This document shows positions 1 through 7,078 of a stretch of DNA of 17,342 bases, one piece after another. The translations under genes were made by a program, and so were the position numbers. Position 1 is the first letter of the stretch. The number at the start of each line of letters is the position of its first letter. The DNA comes from Desulfovibrio sp. UBA4079 (GTDB lineage: Bacteria; Desulfobacterota; Desulfovibrionia; Desulfovibrionales; Desulfovibrionaceae), in contig DFYP01000206.1 of NCBI GenBank assembly GCA_002382645.1, positions 1,926 to 19,267 of the forward strand, read 5' to 3'. Under the pieces are notes generated by a model that saw only the letters and a program-made list of their open reading frames with translations, did not search any database and had not been told where the DNA came from.

Positions 1-626
1 ACTACAACTTCGAGGCCCTGAACATCCCGAAGGACCATCCCGCCAGGGACATGCAGGACACCTTCTACGTGGAGGAGAACATCGTCCTGCGCACCCATAC
101 CTCTCCGGTGCAGGTGCGCACCATGGAAAAGACGCGTCCGCCGGTGAGGATCCTGTCGCCGGGGCGGGTCTATCGTCCGGATTCCGACATCTCTCATACG
201 CCCATGTTTCACCAGATCGAGGGGCTCCTGGCCGACGCCAAGGTGAGCATGGCCGACCTGCGCGGCACGCTCACGGCCTTCGTGCGCCAGCTCTTCGGCG
301 CGGACACCCGGGTGCGCTTCCGGCCGAGCTTTTTCCCCTTCACCGAGCCCAGCGCCGAGGTGGACATCTCCTGCATGCTCTGCGGCGGCAAGGGCCGCGT
401 GGGCAACGACCCCTGCCGGGTCTGCAAGCGCACCGGCTGGGTCGAGATCCTGGGCTGCGGCATGATCGACCCCAACGTCTTCCAGGCCGTGGGCTATGAT
501 CCCGAGCAGGTCACGGGCTTCGCCTTCGGTCTGGGCGTGGAGCGGGTGGCCATGCTCAAGTACGGCATCGGCGACCTGCGCATGTTCTTCGAGAACGACG
601 TCCGTTTCCTGGAACAGTTCGCCTGA
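1..626 (+). CDS. pheS: Phenylalanyl-tRNA synthetase alpha subunit (3' part)
   Basis: This is the C-terminal part of PheS, the catalytic class II subunit that charges tRNA-Phe as an (alpha-beta)2 enzyme in the cytoplasm. The gene is cut by the left edge; the reading frame starts at base 3 and is already coding there, so the ATG at 51 is internal. Class II motif 2 is visible (RVYRPDSDISHTPMFHQIEG, around 168-227), and motif 3 is visible as GFAFGLGVERVAMLKYGI (around 519-572). Four cysteines in a CxxC...CxxC arrangement (about 372-427) lie in the catalytic domain, a Gly-rich knuckle also found in other bacterial PheS proteins. pheT follows 98 bases downstream on the same strand, the usual pairing. 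The identification is secure; only the 5' end is missing. Confidence 0.97.
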   Translation, partial: YNFEALNIPKDHPARDMQDTFYVEENIVLRTHTSPVQVRTMEKTRPPVRILSPGRVYRPDSDISHTPMFHQIEGLLADAKVSMADLRGTLTAFVRQLFGADTRVRFRPSFFPFTEPSAEVDISCMLCGGKGRVGNDPCRVCKRTGWVEILGCGMIDPNVFQAVGYDPEQVTGFAFGLGVERVAMLKYGIGDLRMFFENDVRFLEQFA

Positions 627-630
627 CCCC

Positions 631-654
631 GGGGGATGCCTGCGGGCGTCCCCC
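631..654 (+). promoter_or_regulatory. Intergenic hairpin between pheS and pheT
   Basis: Bases 631-640 (GGGGGATGCC) pair with 645-654 (GGCGTCCCCC), giving a 10-bp stem with one G-U pair and a TGCG tetraloop. It starts 4 bases after the pheS stop. No T-tract follows, so it is not a canonical intrinsic terminator. It may stabilise or process the mRNA between the two subunit genes. Confidence 0.5.
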
Positions 655-665
655 TGGCGTTGCGC

Positions 666-686
666 ACGGCCGGGCCGTCAGGCCCG
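666..686 (+). promoter_or_regulatory. Two mutually exclusive small hairpins upstream of pheT
   Basis: ACGGC (666-670) can pair with GCCGT (674-678), or CGGGCC (671-676) can pair with GGCCCG (681-686). The two structures share bases 671-678 and cannot form together. They sit about 40 bases before the pheT start. Alternating structures of this kind occur in attenuators, but no Phe-rich leader peptide or T-tract is seen, so a regulatory role is only a possibility. Confidence 0.25.
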
Positions 687-724
687 ATATCAGCGTTGGA
701 AAGCTATTTCCGCGGAGTTCCGGC

Positions 725-3124
725 ATGCTCATCTCTCTCTCCTGGCTGCGTGAGTTCGTGCCCTACGAGGGCTCTGTTCAGGACCTGGGCGACCGGCTGA
801 CCATGCTCGGCCTGGAGCTGGAAGGCCTGCACGACCCGTTCGCGGGCATCGCCCAGGTGCTCGTGGGCCATGTGCTCACCTGCGCGAAACATCCCGAGTC
901 CGACCACCTTTCGGTCTGCACCGTGGACATCGGCGCGGGCGAGGCCCTGTCCATTGTCTGCGGCGCGCCCAACGTGGCCCAGGGCCAGAAGGTGGCGGTG
1001 GCTCCCGTGGGCAGCACACTCCCCGGCGGACTGGAGATCAAGAAAGCGAAGCTTCGCGGCGTGGTCTCCCTGGGCATGATCTGCTCCGAGCGCGAGCTCG
1101 GCCTGTCCGAGGGCCACGAGGGCATCCTGGTGCTGCCGGAGTCCTGCCGCGTGGGCCAGCCCCTGACCGAGGCCCTCGACCTGGAGCGCCATGTCCTGGA
1201 GCTCTCCGTCACGCCGAACCGGGCCGACTGCCTGAGCGTGCTGGGCGTGGCCCGGGAAACGGCCCTGGCCTTCAATCTCCCCCTGACCCTTCCGCCCAGC
1301 CAGGTGAGCGAATCCGGCGCGGACGCCAACGGCCTGCTGCGCATCGAGATCGCGGACCCCGAGCTCTGCCCCCTGTACCAGGCCCGCATCCTCTCGGGCG
1401 TGCGCATGGGCCAGGCCCCGGACTGGCTGCGCTACCGCCTCACGGCCATCGGCCTGCGGCCCATCAGCAACATCGTGGACGTGACCAACTACGTCATGAT
1501 GGAGCTGGGCCAGCCCCTGCACGCCTTTGACCGGGCCCTGCTGGCCGGCGGGGTCATCCGCGTGGCCCCGGCCTCCGACGGCATGAAACTGACCACCCTG
1601 GACAACCAGGAGCGCAGCCTGCTGGCCTCGGACCTGCTCATCTGGGACAACGAGAAGCCCGTGGCCCTGGCCGGGGTCATGGGCGGGGCCAACACCGAGA
1701 TCGGGGATTCCACCAGCGAGGTGGTTCTGGAGTGCGCCGTGTTCCGGCCCGGGACCATCCGCCGCACGGCCCGCCGTCTGGGCCTGCCCAGCGAGGCCTC
1801 CTACCGCTTCGAGCGCGGGGTGGACCAGGTGGGCGCGCGCCTGGCCGTGGACCGCGCGGCCCGGCTCATGGCCGAGGTCTCCGGGGCCCAGGTCCTGCGC
1901 GGCGTGGCCCTGTCCGAGCCCAAGCCCTGGGCCACCCGCAAGCACCTGTTCCGGCTGGACCGCTGCAACGACCTGCTGGGCCTGGAGCTGACCCCGGATT
2001 TCGCCCGCGCCACCCTCAAGGGCATGGGCTGCGCCGTGGACGAGGCCGACCCGGCCCGCTGGCAGGTGACCACCCCGCCCTGGCGCCTGGACCTGGAGCG
2101 CGAGGTGGACCTTTCCGAGGAACTGGCCCGGGTCTATGGCGTGGACCGCATCCCGGCCGTGCTCCCGCGGGTGGCCAAGTCCCTGGAGGCCGGGGGCGGG
2201 GCCGACGCCGAGTTCGTGTTCAACCGCAAGGTCAAGGCCTGGGCCGCGGGCCTGGGCCTGCGCGAGGCCGTGAACTACAGCTTCGTGGGCCACAAGGACC
2301 TGGACCTGCTGGGCCTGCCCAACGAGTGCCGGATCAGCATCGCCAACCCGCTCACCGAGGAGCAGAACGTCCTGCGCACCGAGCTGGCCGCGGGCCTGCT
2401 CCAGAACCTCAAGCACAACATCAGCCAGGGCAACACCCGGCTGCGGCTGTTCGAGGTGGCGCGCATCTATTTCGAGGACCAGGACTCCGAGACCCGGGCC
2501 CGCGAGCACTCCCGCCTGGGCATGCTCCTGCACGGCCCGCGTTTTGCCGAGGACTGGCCCTGGCCCCTGGAGGACGCCGATTATCTCGACGTGAAGGGCC
2601 TGGTGGAGGGCCTCTGCGGGCAGTTCAAGCTGGGTTGCCCGGAGTTCGAGCTCCTGGACGGCCACTGCTTCCTGGAGCCGGCCGTGGCCGTGCGCCTGGA
2701 GGGTGAGCCCCTGGGCGTCGTCGGCCGGGTGCGGCCCGAGATCGCCGACGCCCACCACGCCCGCCGCGAGGTCTGGCTGGCGGACCTGGACCTGGACCGG
2801 CTGCGGGCCCTGTGCGCGGCCCGGGTCATCACGTTCAAGCCCCTGCCCGTGTTCCCGCCGGTGCGCCGGGACGTGACCCTGGCGGCCCCCGCCACCCTGC
2901 ATGCCGAGGCCGTGCGCCGGGCCGTGCTGGAGCTCAAGCCGCCGTTCCTGGAGAGCGTGGACCTGGTGAACCTGTTCACGCCCGACCCGGACAAGGACGA
3001 GCGCAACCTGACCTTCCGCCTGACCTACCGGCACCAGGCCCGCACCTTGAAGGACAAGGAAGTGGACAAGGAGCACGGCCGGATGCTCGAGGGATTGCTG
3101 AAAAAGCTGCCCGTGCGCGTGTAG
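725..3124 (+). CDS. pheT: Phenylalanyl-tRNA synthetase beta subunit
   Basis: A 799-residue protein, the normal length for bacterial PheT, which binds tRNA-Phe, edits mischarged Tyr-tRNA and completes the PheS active site. In order it shows an N-terminal tRNA-binding OB fold (about 39-150, with KHPESDHLSVCTVD and the CGAPNV motif), the B3/B4 editing domain (about 210-390, with RPISNIVDVTNYVMMELGQP), a B5 domain (about 403-480), a core catalytic-like region, and a C-terminal FDX-ACB anticodon-binding domain (about 706-799, beginning FPPVRRDVTL). The ATG at 725 has a GGAG ribosome site 7 bases upstream (714-717). It follows pheS and ends just before a strong terminator, so the pair forms a transcription unit. 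No truncation or missing domain is seen. Confidence 0.98.
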   Translation: MLISLSWLREFVPYEGSVQDLGDRLTMLGLELEGLHDPFAGIAQVLVGHVLTCAKHPESDHLSVCTVDIGAGEALSIVCGAPNVAQGQKVAVAPVGSTLPGGLEIKKAKLRGVVSLGMICSERELGLSEGHEGILVLPESCRVGQPLTEALDLERHVLELSVTPNRADCLSVLGVARETALAFNLPLTLPPSQVSESGADANGLLRIEIADPELCPLYQARILSGVRMGQAPDWLRYRLTAIGLRPISNIVDVTNYVMMELGQPLHAFDRALLAGGVIRVAPASDGMKLTTLDNQERSLLASDLLIWDNEKPVALAGVMGGANTEIGDSTSEVVLECAVFRPGTIRRTARRLGLPSEASYRFERGVDQVGARLAVDRAARLMAEVSGAQVLRGVALSEPKPWATRKHLFRLDRCNDLLGLELTPDFARATLKGMGCAVDEADPARWQVTTPPWRLDLEREVDLSEELARVYGVDRIPAVLPRVAKSLEAGGGADAEFVFNRKVKAWAAGLGLREAVNYSFVGHKDLDLLGLPNECRISIANPLTEEQNVLRTELAAGLLQNLKHNISQGNTRLRLFEVARIYFEDQDSETRAREHSRLGMLLHGPRFAEDWPWPLEDADYLDVKGLVEGLCGQFKLGCPEFELLDGHCFLEPAVAVRLEGEPLGVVGRVRPEIADAHHARREVWLADLDLDRLRALCAARVITFKPLPVFPPVRRDVTLAAPATLHAEAVRRAVLELKPPFLESVDLVNLFTPDPDKDERNLTFRLTYRHQARTLKDKEVDKEHGRMLEGLLKKLPVRV

Positions 3125-3129
3125 CCATG

Positions 3130-3159
3130 CGGGGGCCCCCCGGGCCCCCGTTCTTTTTT
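3130..3159 (+). terminator. Intrinsic terminator after pheT
   Basis: CGGGGGCCC (3130-3138) pairs perfectly with GGGCCCCCG (3142-3150) around a CCC loop. The T-rich run TTCTTTTTT (3151-3159) follows directly. It lies 5 bases past the pheT stop and separates pheST from the merR-like gene. Confidence 0.93.
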
Positions 3160-3207
3160 CCCGCCCCGGGTGTTCCCGCCGCCCCCTTCCTTTGCTAGAG
3201 TGGAGTC

Positions 3208-3540
3208 ATGGACGAGACTCCCGGACAAAAAACCTACAAGATCGGCCAGGCCGCCGACCTGCTCGGCATCAAGCCCTTTGTGCTGCGCTTCTGGGAGGGC
3301 GAATTCCCCCAGCTGGAGCCCGTGCGCACGGCTTCGGGCCAGCGCATGTACACCGAGGAGCAGCTCGGCCTGGTGCGCGAGATCAAGCGTCTGCTCTACG
3401 ACGAGGGCCTGACCATCGAGGGCGCGCGCAAGCGCCTGGAGGACAAGGCCCCCAACGACATTCTCCAGGAGGTCCGCGACGGGCTCCTGGAGATCCGCGA
3501 CCTGCTCACGGGCCGGACCGGCCCCAACACGGAGGCGTAG
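3208..3540 (+). CDS. Small MerR-family transcriptional regulator
   Basis: A 110-residue protein made almost entirely of a MerR-type winged helix-turn-helix. The pattern YKIGQAADLLGIKPFVLRFW (residues 10-29) is the first recognition helix region, followed by the wing (SGQRMYTEEQL) and the second HTH part (LYDEGLTIEGARKRL). The remaining tail is short (about residues 80-110) and has no Cys cluster or effector domain, so this is not a metal-sensing MerR such as CueR. An in-frame stop at 3196 fixes the start at 3208 or later. The ribosome site is poor, with GGAG only 2 bases from the ATG. A pheT-merR order is common in bacteria; the ihfA gene found between them in enterics and alphaproteobacteria is absent here. 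The gene ends 1 base before the AsmA-family start, so the two are probably translationally coupled. Its targets are unknown. Confidence 0.88.
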   Translation: MDETPGQKTYKIGQAADLLGIKPFVLRFWEGEFPQLEPVRTASGQRMYTEEQLGLVREIKRLLYDEGLTIEGARKRLEDKAPNDILQEVRDGLLEIRDLLTGRTGPNTEA

Positions 3541-3541
3541 C

Positions 3542-5500
3542 ATGAACAAGTGGCTCAAGTATGGTCTCATCGCGGCTGCGGCCCTGGTCCTGCTCGTGAT
3601 TGTCGGAGCCGTGATCTTTGTGAGCACGTTCGATCCCAACGCCCACAAGGCCCAGATCACCGAGGCCGTGAAAAAGGCCACGGGCCGCGACCTGGTGGTC
3701 AGCGGCCAGATCAAGGTCTCGGTCTTTCCCTGGCTCGGAGCCGAGGTGGGCGGCGTGAGCCTGAGCAACGCCAAAGGCTTCGGGGACAAGCCCATGGTCC
3801 AGATCGGCTCGGCCCAGGTGCGGCTCAAGCTCTTGCCGCTGCTCACGGGCAGCCTGGAGCTGGGCCGCGTGACCCTGGAGAACCTGAACCTCAATCTGGC
3901 CCAAAACAAGGACGGCGTCACCAACTGGGACGACCTTGCGGGCAAGCAGGAGGGAACCAAGGAAGCGGCTCCGGCGGCCGCCAAGCCCTCGGGCGGCGGA
4001 GGCATGGAACTGGCCGTGGGCGGGCTCAACGTGAAGAACGCCAACATCGTCTGGGACGATGCCAAGGCCAACCGGCACGACGCGGTGCGCAACGTGAATG
4101 TGACCATCGGCGCCATCGCTCCGGGCAAGCCTTTTGACTTCGACGTGAACTTCGGCCTGGAGAGCAAGAGCCCCGAGGCCTCCCTGCAGAACGCCGTCAA
4201 GGGCACGGCCTCCCTGGACTTGGAAGCCGGGCGCTACACTGTGAAGGGCCTGGACCTCAAGGTCCTGGCCACGGGCAAGGCCGTGCCCGGAGGCAAGGCC
4301 GATGTGGGCGTGACCGTGGCGCAGGCCGCGGTGGACACCAAGGCCCAGACCGCGGCCCTGGACGGCGGGGTCCTGCGTTTGGACAGCGAGAAGCTGAACT
4401 TCAACGCCAAGGTCAGCAATTTCGCGGCCCCGGCCGTGGTCTTTGCCCTGACCTCGGACTTCTTGGACCTGGACAAGATCCTGCCCAAGCAGGCCGCCGG
4501 GACCGAGACCAAGGCCGCCTCCACCTCGGGGCCGGCCGGTCCGGAGCCGGACGTGATCCCGGTGGACGTGATCCGCAAGCTCAACCTGGACGGCACGGCC
4601 AAGATCGCCAAGCTCAAGGTCCACAACCTGACCCTGACCAACCTGGACGTGAAGATCCTGGCCAAGAACGGGCTGTTGACCGTGGACCCGAACAATCTGG
4701 CCCTGTACGGCGGCACGCTCACCGCGCCCGTGACCGTGGACTGCCGGGGCGAGCAGCCCCTGAGCGCCGCGCGCCTGAACCTGCAGAAGGTCCAGCTGGG
4801 CCCGCTGCTCAAGGACCTGACGGGCAAGGATTCCTACGGCGGGGACATGTATCTGACAGCTGACCTGAAGACCAGCGGGGCCAAGGTCTCGGCCATGAAG
4901 CGCGGGCTCAACGGGCCCATGGCGCTCAAGGTCCTGGACGGCGTGTTCCCGGGCGTGGACCTGGAGGCCCTGGTCACCACCGTGGCCAAGTCCGGCAGCA
5001 AGAGCGGCACCGTGGAGGGCAAGGCCGCGGACCGCACCAACTTCGGAGAGATCACGGCCACGGCCCAGGCCACCAACGGGATCATCAGCAACAAGGACCT
5101 GCTCATCAAGTCGCCCAACCTGCGGGCCGAGGGCGAGGGCCTGGTGAACCTGCCCGCGGACAGCATCGACTACCTGGTGCGGGCCAAGCTCATGGCCAGC
5201 GGCACGGGCAACGACAGCCTCCTGGGCCTGCTCGTGCCGGTGCGGGTCAAGGGCAGCCTGTCCAACCCCTCCTACAGTGTGGACCTGGCCGAGTACTTCA
5301 AGGGCGCGGCCACGGGCCTGGTCAAGGGCGTGGGCGGGGCCGTGGAGGGCGTGGGCAGCGCCATCGGCGGCGTGTTCGGCGGCCAGAAGAAGGAGACCCA
5401 GCAGAGCGGGACCACCAGCACCAAGAGCGGCAGCACGGACACCAAGACGGATCAGAAGAAGAAGGGCGGGGTGCTGGAAGGCATCAAGAGCATCTTCTAG
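3542..5500 (+). CDS. AsmA-family envelope protein
   Basis: A 652-residue protein with one N-terminal membrane anchor (about residues 7-29), then a large domain outside the cytoplasm. The text just after the anchor (FDPNAHKAQITEAVKKATGR, then SGQIKVSVFPWLGAEVGGV) is the AsmA N-terminal signature. Alternating beta-rich repeats continue to about residue 580, including an AsmA C-terminal-like stretch around 440-570. AsmA proteins belong to the bridge-like lipid-transfer superfamily linked to outer-membrane lipid homeostasis. The tail (about 584-652) is unusual: a Gly-rich repeat-like segment (GLVKGVGGAVEGVGSAIGG), a Lys/Ser/Thr/Gln-rich linker, then a short hydrophobic end (VLEGIKSIF). A GGAGG-like ribosome site lies inside the end of the merR-like gene. 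The family call is firm; the lipid cargo is unknown. Confidence 0.92.
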   Translation: MNKWLKYGLIAAAALVLLVIVGAVIFVSTFDPNAHKAQITEAVKKATGRDLVVSGQIKVSVFPWLGAEVGGVSLSNAKGFGDKPMVQIGSAQVRLKLLPLLTGSLELGRVTLENLNLNLAQNKDGVTNWDDLAGKQEGTKEAAPAAAKPSGGGGMELAVGGLNVKNANIVWDDAKANRHDAVRNVNVTIGAIAPGKPFDFDVNFGLESKSPEASLQNAVKGTASLDLEAGRYTVKGLDLKVLATGKAVPGGKADVGVTVAQAAVDTKAQTAALDGGVLRLDSEKLNFNAKVSNFAAPAVVFALTSDFLDLDKILPKQAAGTETKAASTSGPAGPEPDVIPVDVIRKLNLDGTAKIAKLKVHNLTLTNLDVKILAKNGLLTVDPNNLALYGGTLTAPVTVDCRGEQPLSAARLNLQKVQLGPLLKDLTGKDSYGGDMYLTADLKTSGAKVSAMKRGLNGPMALKVLDGVFPGVDLEALVTTVAKSGSKSGTVEGKAADRTNFGEITATAQATNGIISNKDLLIKSPNLRAEGEGLVNLPADSIDYLVRAKLMASGTGNDSLLGLLVPVRVKGSLSNPSYSVDLAEYFKGAATGLVKGVGGAVEGVGSAIGGVFGGQKKETQQSGTTSTKSGSTDTKTDQKKKGGVLEGIKSIF

Positions 5501-5522
5501 GCCCGCCCCGGGCAAGCGACAG

Positions 5523-5552
5523 GGCCTCCGCCGCCTGGCGGGGGCCTTTTTT
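5523..5552 (+). terminator. Intrinsic terminator after the AsmA-family gene
   Basis: GGCCTCCGCC (5523-5532) pairs with GGCGGGGGCC (5537-5546), a 10-bp stem with one G-U pair and a GCCT loop. Six T residues (5547-5552) follow immediately. It closes the merR-asmA unit 22 bases after the stop codon. Confidence 0.93.
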
Positions 5553-5566
5553 GCGCCCCAAAAGGA

Positions 5567-5595
5567 GGACCCGCCGGGGAGAGGCCGGCGGGTCC
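5567..5595. repeat. Perfect 11-bp inverted repeat (hairpin)
   Basis: GGACCCGCCGG (5567-5577) and CCGGCGGGTCC (5585-5595) are exact complements around a 7-base loop. There is no T-tract on either side, and a working terminator already lies just upstream. Its role is unknown; it may be a structured piece of an untranslated leader or a small RNA. Confidence 0.5.
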
Positions 5596-5612
5596 GGGGC
5601 TGGGATGTCTGG

Positions 5613-5644
5613 CGCGGGCGGACGTTCACGGCGTCCGGCCCGCG
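5613..5644. repeat. Second long intergenic hairpin, one bulge
   Basis: CGCGGGCGGACG (5613-5624) pairs with CGTCCGGCCCGCG (5632-5644) with a single bulged G, around a 7-base loop. It follows the previous hairpin after 17 bases and ends just before a GGAGGAG stretch (5648-5654). The tandem hairpins upstream of the Fur-like boxes suggest a structured RNA or leader. No known riboswitch class was recognised. Confidence 0.4.
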
Positions 5645-5669
5645 TGCGGAGGAGTGTCCACATGGACAT

Positions 5670-5688
5670 GAATATGATTATCAATATC
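5670..5688. promoter_or_regulatory. Upstream Fur-like box
   Basis: The 19 bases GAATATGATTATCAATATC agree with the classical Fur box (GATAATGATAATCATTATC) at 15 positions by hand count. This AT-rich block stands out from the GC-rich surroundings and contains TATGAT (5673-5678), a possible -10 element. It lies 82 bases upstream of the box at 5761, so two operators may act together. Confidence 0.55.
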
Positions 5689-5739
5689 AAAATGGGAAGT
5701 CAAGGCTTTTCTCACGCTGCTTTTTCCTTTTTTTTCGTC

Positions 5740-5766
5740 TTGACACTGGAGCGTCTAGTCGATAAT
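5740..5766 (+). promoter_or_regulatory. Sigma70-like promoter for the DUF2325 gene
   Basis: A perfect -35 TTGACA (5740-5745) is followed after 15 bases by GATAAT (5761-5766), which matches 5 of 6 in TATAAT. The spacing is shorter than the ideal 17. The -10 lies inside the downstream Fur-like box, the geometry expected for iron repression. A T-rich stretch (5721-5736) precedes the -35. Confidence 0.55.
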
Positions 5767-5779
5767 GAGAATCAAAATC
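5761..5779. promoter_or_regulatory. Fur-like box overlapping the -10
   Basis: GATAATGAGAATCAAAATC matches the 19-base Fur consensus GATAATGATAATCATTATC at 16 positions by hand count. It overlaps the proposed -10 and lies 31 bases before the DUF2325 start codon, so Fur-Fe(II) binding would block transcription. This is the better of the two boxes in this interval. Confidence 0.7.
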
Positions 5780-5810
5780 AAACAGCGGCCCGGGCCGCCG
5801 GGAGGACCGC

Positions 5811-7007
5811 ATGCTGCGGCGCAACATCTGGGATCATGCCGACTACCAGTGCCCCATCGTGGGCACCTGTCTGACCTGCAACGACCTGCGGGAGGTGGCC
5901 GAACGGGTGGGCCTGGACCTGTCCGCCGGGTCCGGCGATTTCGACGTGCACACCCTGTTCGTAGGCCTGTGCAAGCGCCCCGACCGCCCGGCCCGGGCCG
6001 TGCAGAAGCTCCTGGACCGCAAGCACCGCCGGGTCCTGCGCCTGTTCCTCAAGGCCCGGGACGACGAGGCGGTCTGGGCGCTTTGGCGGGAGCACGCGGA
6101 CCGGGGCGAGATCCCGGGCGCGCTCTGGGGCGTCATGTGCAACCCTACGGTCTCGGAGAACATGCTCCGGCGCATCTACGGCGAGGTGCACATGCTCTCG
6201 CACCTGCTGGGCGCGGCCCAGGGCGCGGACCTGCGGCGGCTGCGGGCCCTGGAGGAGGAGAGCGCCGCGCTCGCCGCAGCCTTGGCCGAGCGCAAGACCC
6301 TGCTCCGGCAGTCCATTGCGGCCTGGAAGGAGCGCCATTTCAACCTGGAGCGCCAGCTGGCCCAGGAGCGCGCCCGGCGCGAGGCCGTGGAGCGGGAGCG
6401 CCTGTCCCTGCGCGAGCTGGTGGAGACCAAGGCGCTTGCGGTCCTGGGCCAGGAGCGCGACGCCCTGCGGGAGCAGGCCCGGGAGCTTCAGGAGCGCCTG
6501 GCGGCCGCCGAGGACATGGTGCTGCGCCAGGCCGGGCAGCTGGAGCAGGGCGTGCGCCGGACCGCGCGCCTGGAACAGGCCCTGGCCGAGCGGGACCGCG
6601 AGGTCGAGGCCCTGGAGGCCGCGCTCCTGGAATCTCTGGACCAGGTGCCCTGTTCCGGGGAGTGCGGCCATCCCGAAACCTGCCCCTGCCCCCGGCTGCG
6701 CGGCAAGCGCGTGCTTTACGTGGGCGGCCGCAGCGGGCTCAAGGGCCGCTACCGGCTCCTGGCCGAGCGCTTCGGCTGCGAGCTGGTGCACCACGACGGC
6801 GGCCTGGAGCAGTCCCCGCACCGGCTCCAGCAGCTCCTGGCCGGTGCCGACGCCGTGGTCTGCCCTGTGGACTGTGTGAGCCACGAGGCCTGCGCCGCGG
6901 TGAAAAAGCTCTGCAAGGGCTGTCTCAAGCCCGTGCTTTTCGCCCGCTCCTCGGGCCTGTCCAGCCTGGCGTCGTCGCTGGCCGAACTGGATCGCGTCTG
7001 CCAGTGA
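5811..7007 (+). CDS. DUF2325 protein with coiled coil and Cys motifs, probably Fur-regulated
   Basis: A 398-residue soluble protein. The C-terminal part (about 299-388) looks like a DUF2325 domain: KRVLYVGGRSGL, a Rossmann-like start, then HHDGG, DAVVCPVDCVSH and LFARSSGLSSL. Between about 140 and 275 is a long Glu/Arg/Ala/Leu-rich coiled coil. The N-terminus (about 1-130) carries C14, C20 and C23 (CPIVGTCLTC) and is a predicted helical domain. Just before DUF2325 are C281, C285, C291 and C293 (CSGECGHPETCPCP), and the DUF2325 part has C351, C355, C361, C368 and C371, so metal or redox binding is plausible. The ATG at 811 past 5000 has GGAGG 5 bases upstream. It is a single-gene unit behind a promoter with Fur-like boxes. 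The biochemical function of DUF2325 is not established to my knowledge; a role in iron-limited physiology is inferred only from the operators. Confidence 0.8.
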   Translation: MLRRNIWDHADYQCPIVGTCLTCNDLREVAERVGLDLSAGSGDFDVHTLFVGLCKRPDRPARAVQKLLDRKHRRVLRLFLKARDDEAVWALWREHADRGEIPGALWGVMCNPTVSENMLRRIYGEVHMLSHLLGAAQGADLRRLRALEEESAALAAALAERKTLLRQSIAAWKERHFNLERQLAQERARREAVERERLSLRELVETKALAVLGQERDALREQARELQERLAAAEDMVLRQAGQLEQGVRRTARLEQALAERDREVEALEAALLESLDQVPCSGECGHPETCPCPRLRGKRVLYVGGRSGLKGRYRLLAERFGCELVHHDGGLEQSPHRLQQLLAGADAVVCPVDCVSHEACAAVKKLCKGCLKPVLFARSSGLSSLASSLAELDRVCQ

Positions 7008-7030
7008 GGGCAGCGCCGCCGGAAGGGCAG

Positions 7031-7060
7031 AAGGGGCTCCCGCCGCGGCGGGAGCCCCTT
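7031..7060. terminator. Bidirectional palindromic terminator
   Basis: Thirty bases form a perfect palindrome: AAGGGGCTCCCGCCG (7031-7045) and its exact complement (7046-7060). It lies 23 bases after the DUF2325 stop and 18 bases before the end of the leftward FmdE-type gene, so it can serve both converging genes. T-tracts are short (TT on each strand), so termination may rely on the very stable stem. Confidence 0.8.
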
Positions 7061-7078
7061 GTCGTTACCAGGCGCGGA

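Noticed and set aside
704..3076. 790-residue open frame opposite pheT
   Set aside because: It lies fully antisense to a clear pheT, has biased low-complexity composition (Gln, Gly, His, Ala-rich), and no recognisable domain. Long antisense frames are expected in GC-rich DNA.
3506..5629. 707-residue open frame opposite the AsmA-family gene
   Set aside because: Antisense to a well-supported gene and of skewed composition, with no family motif.
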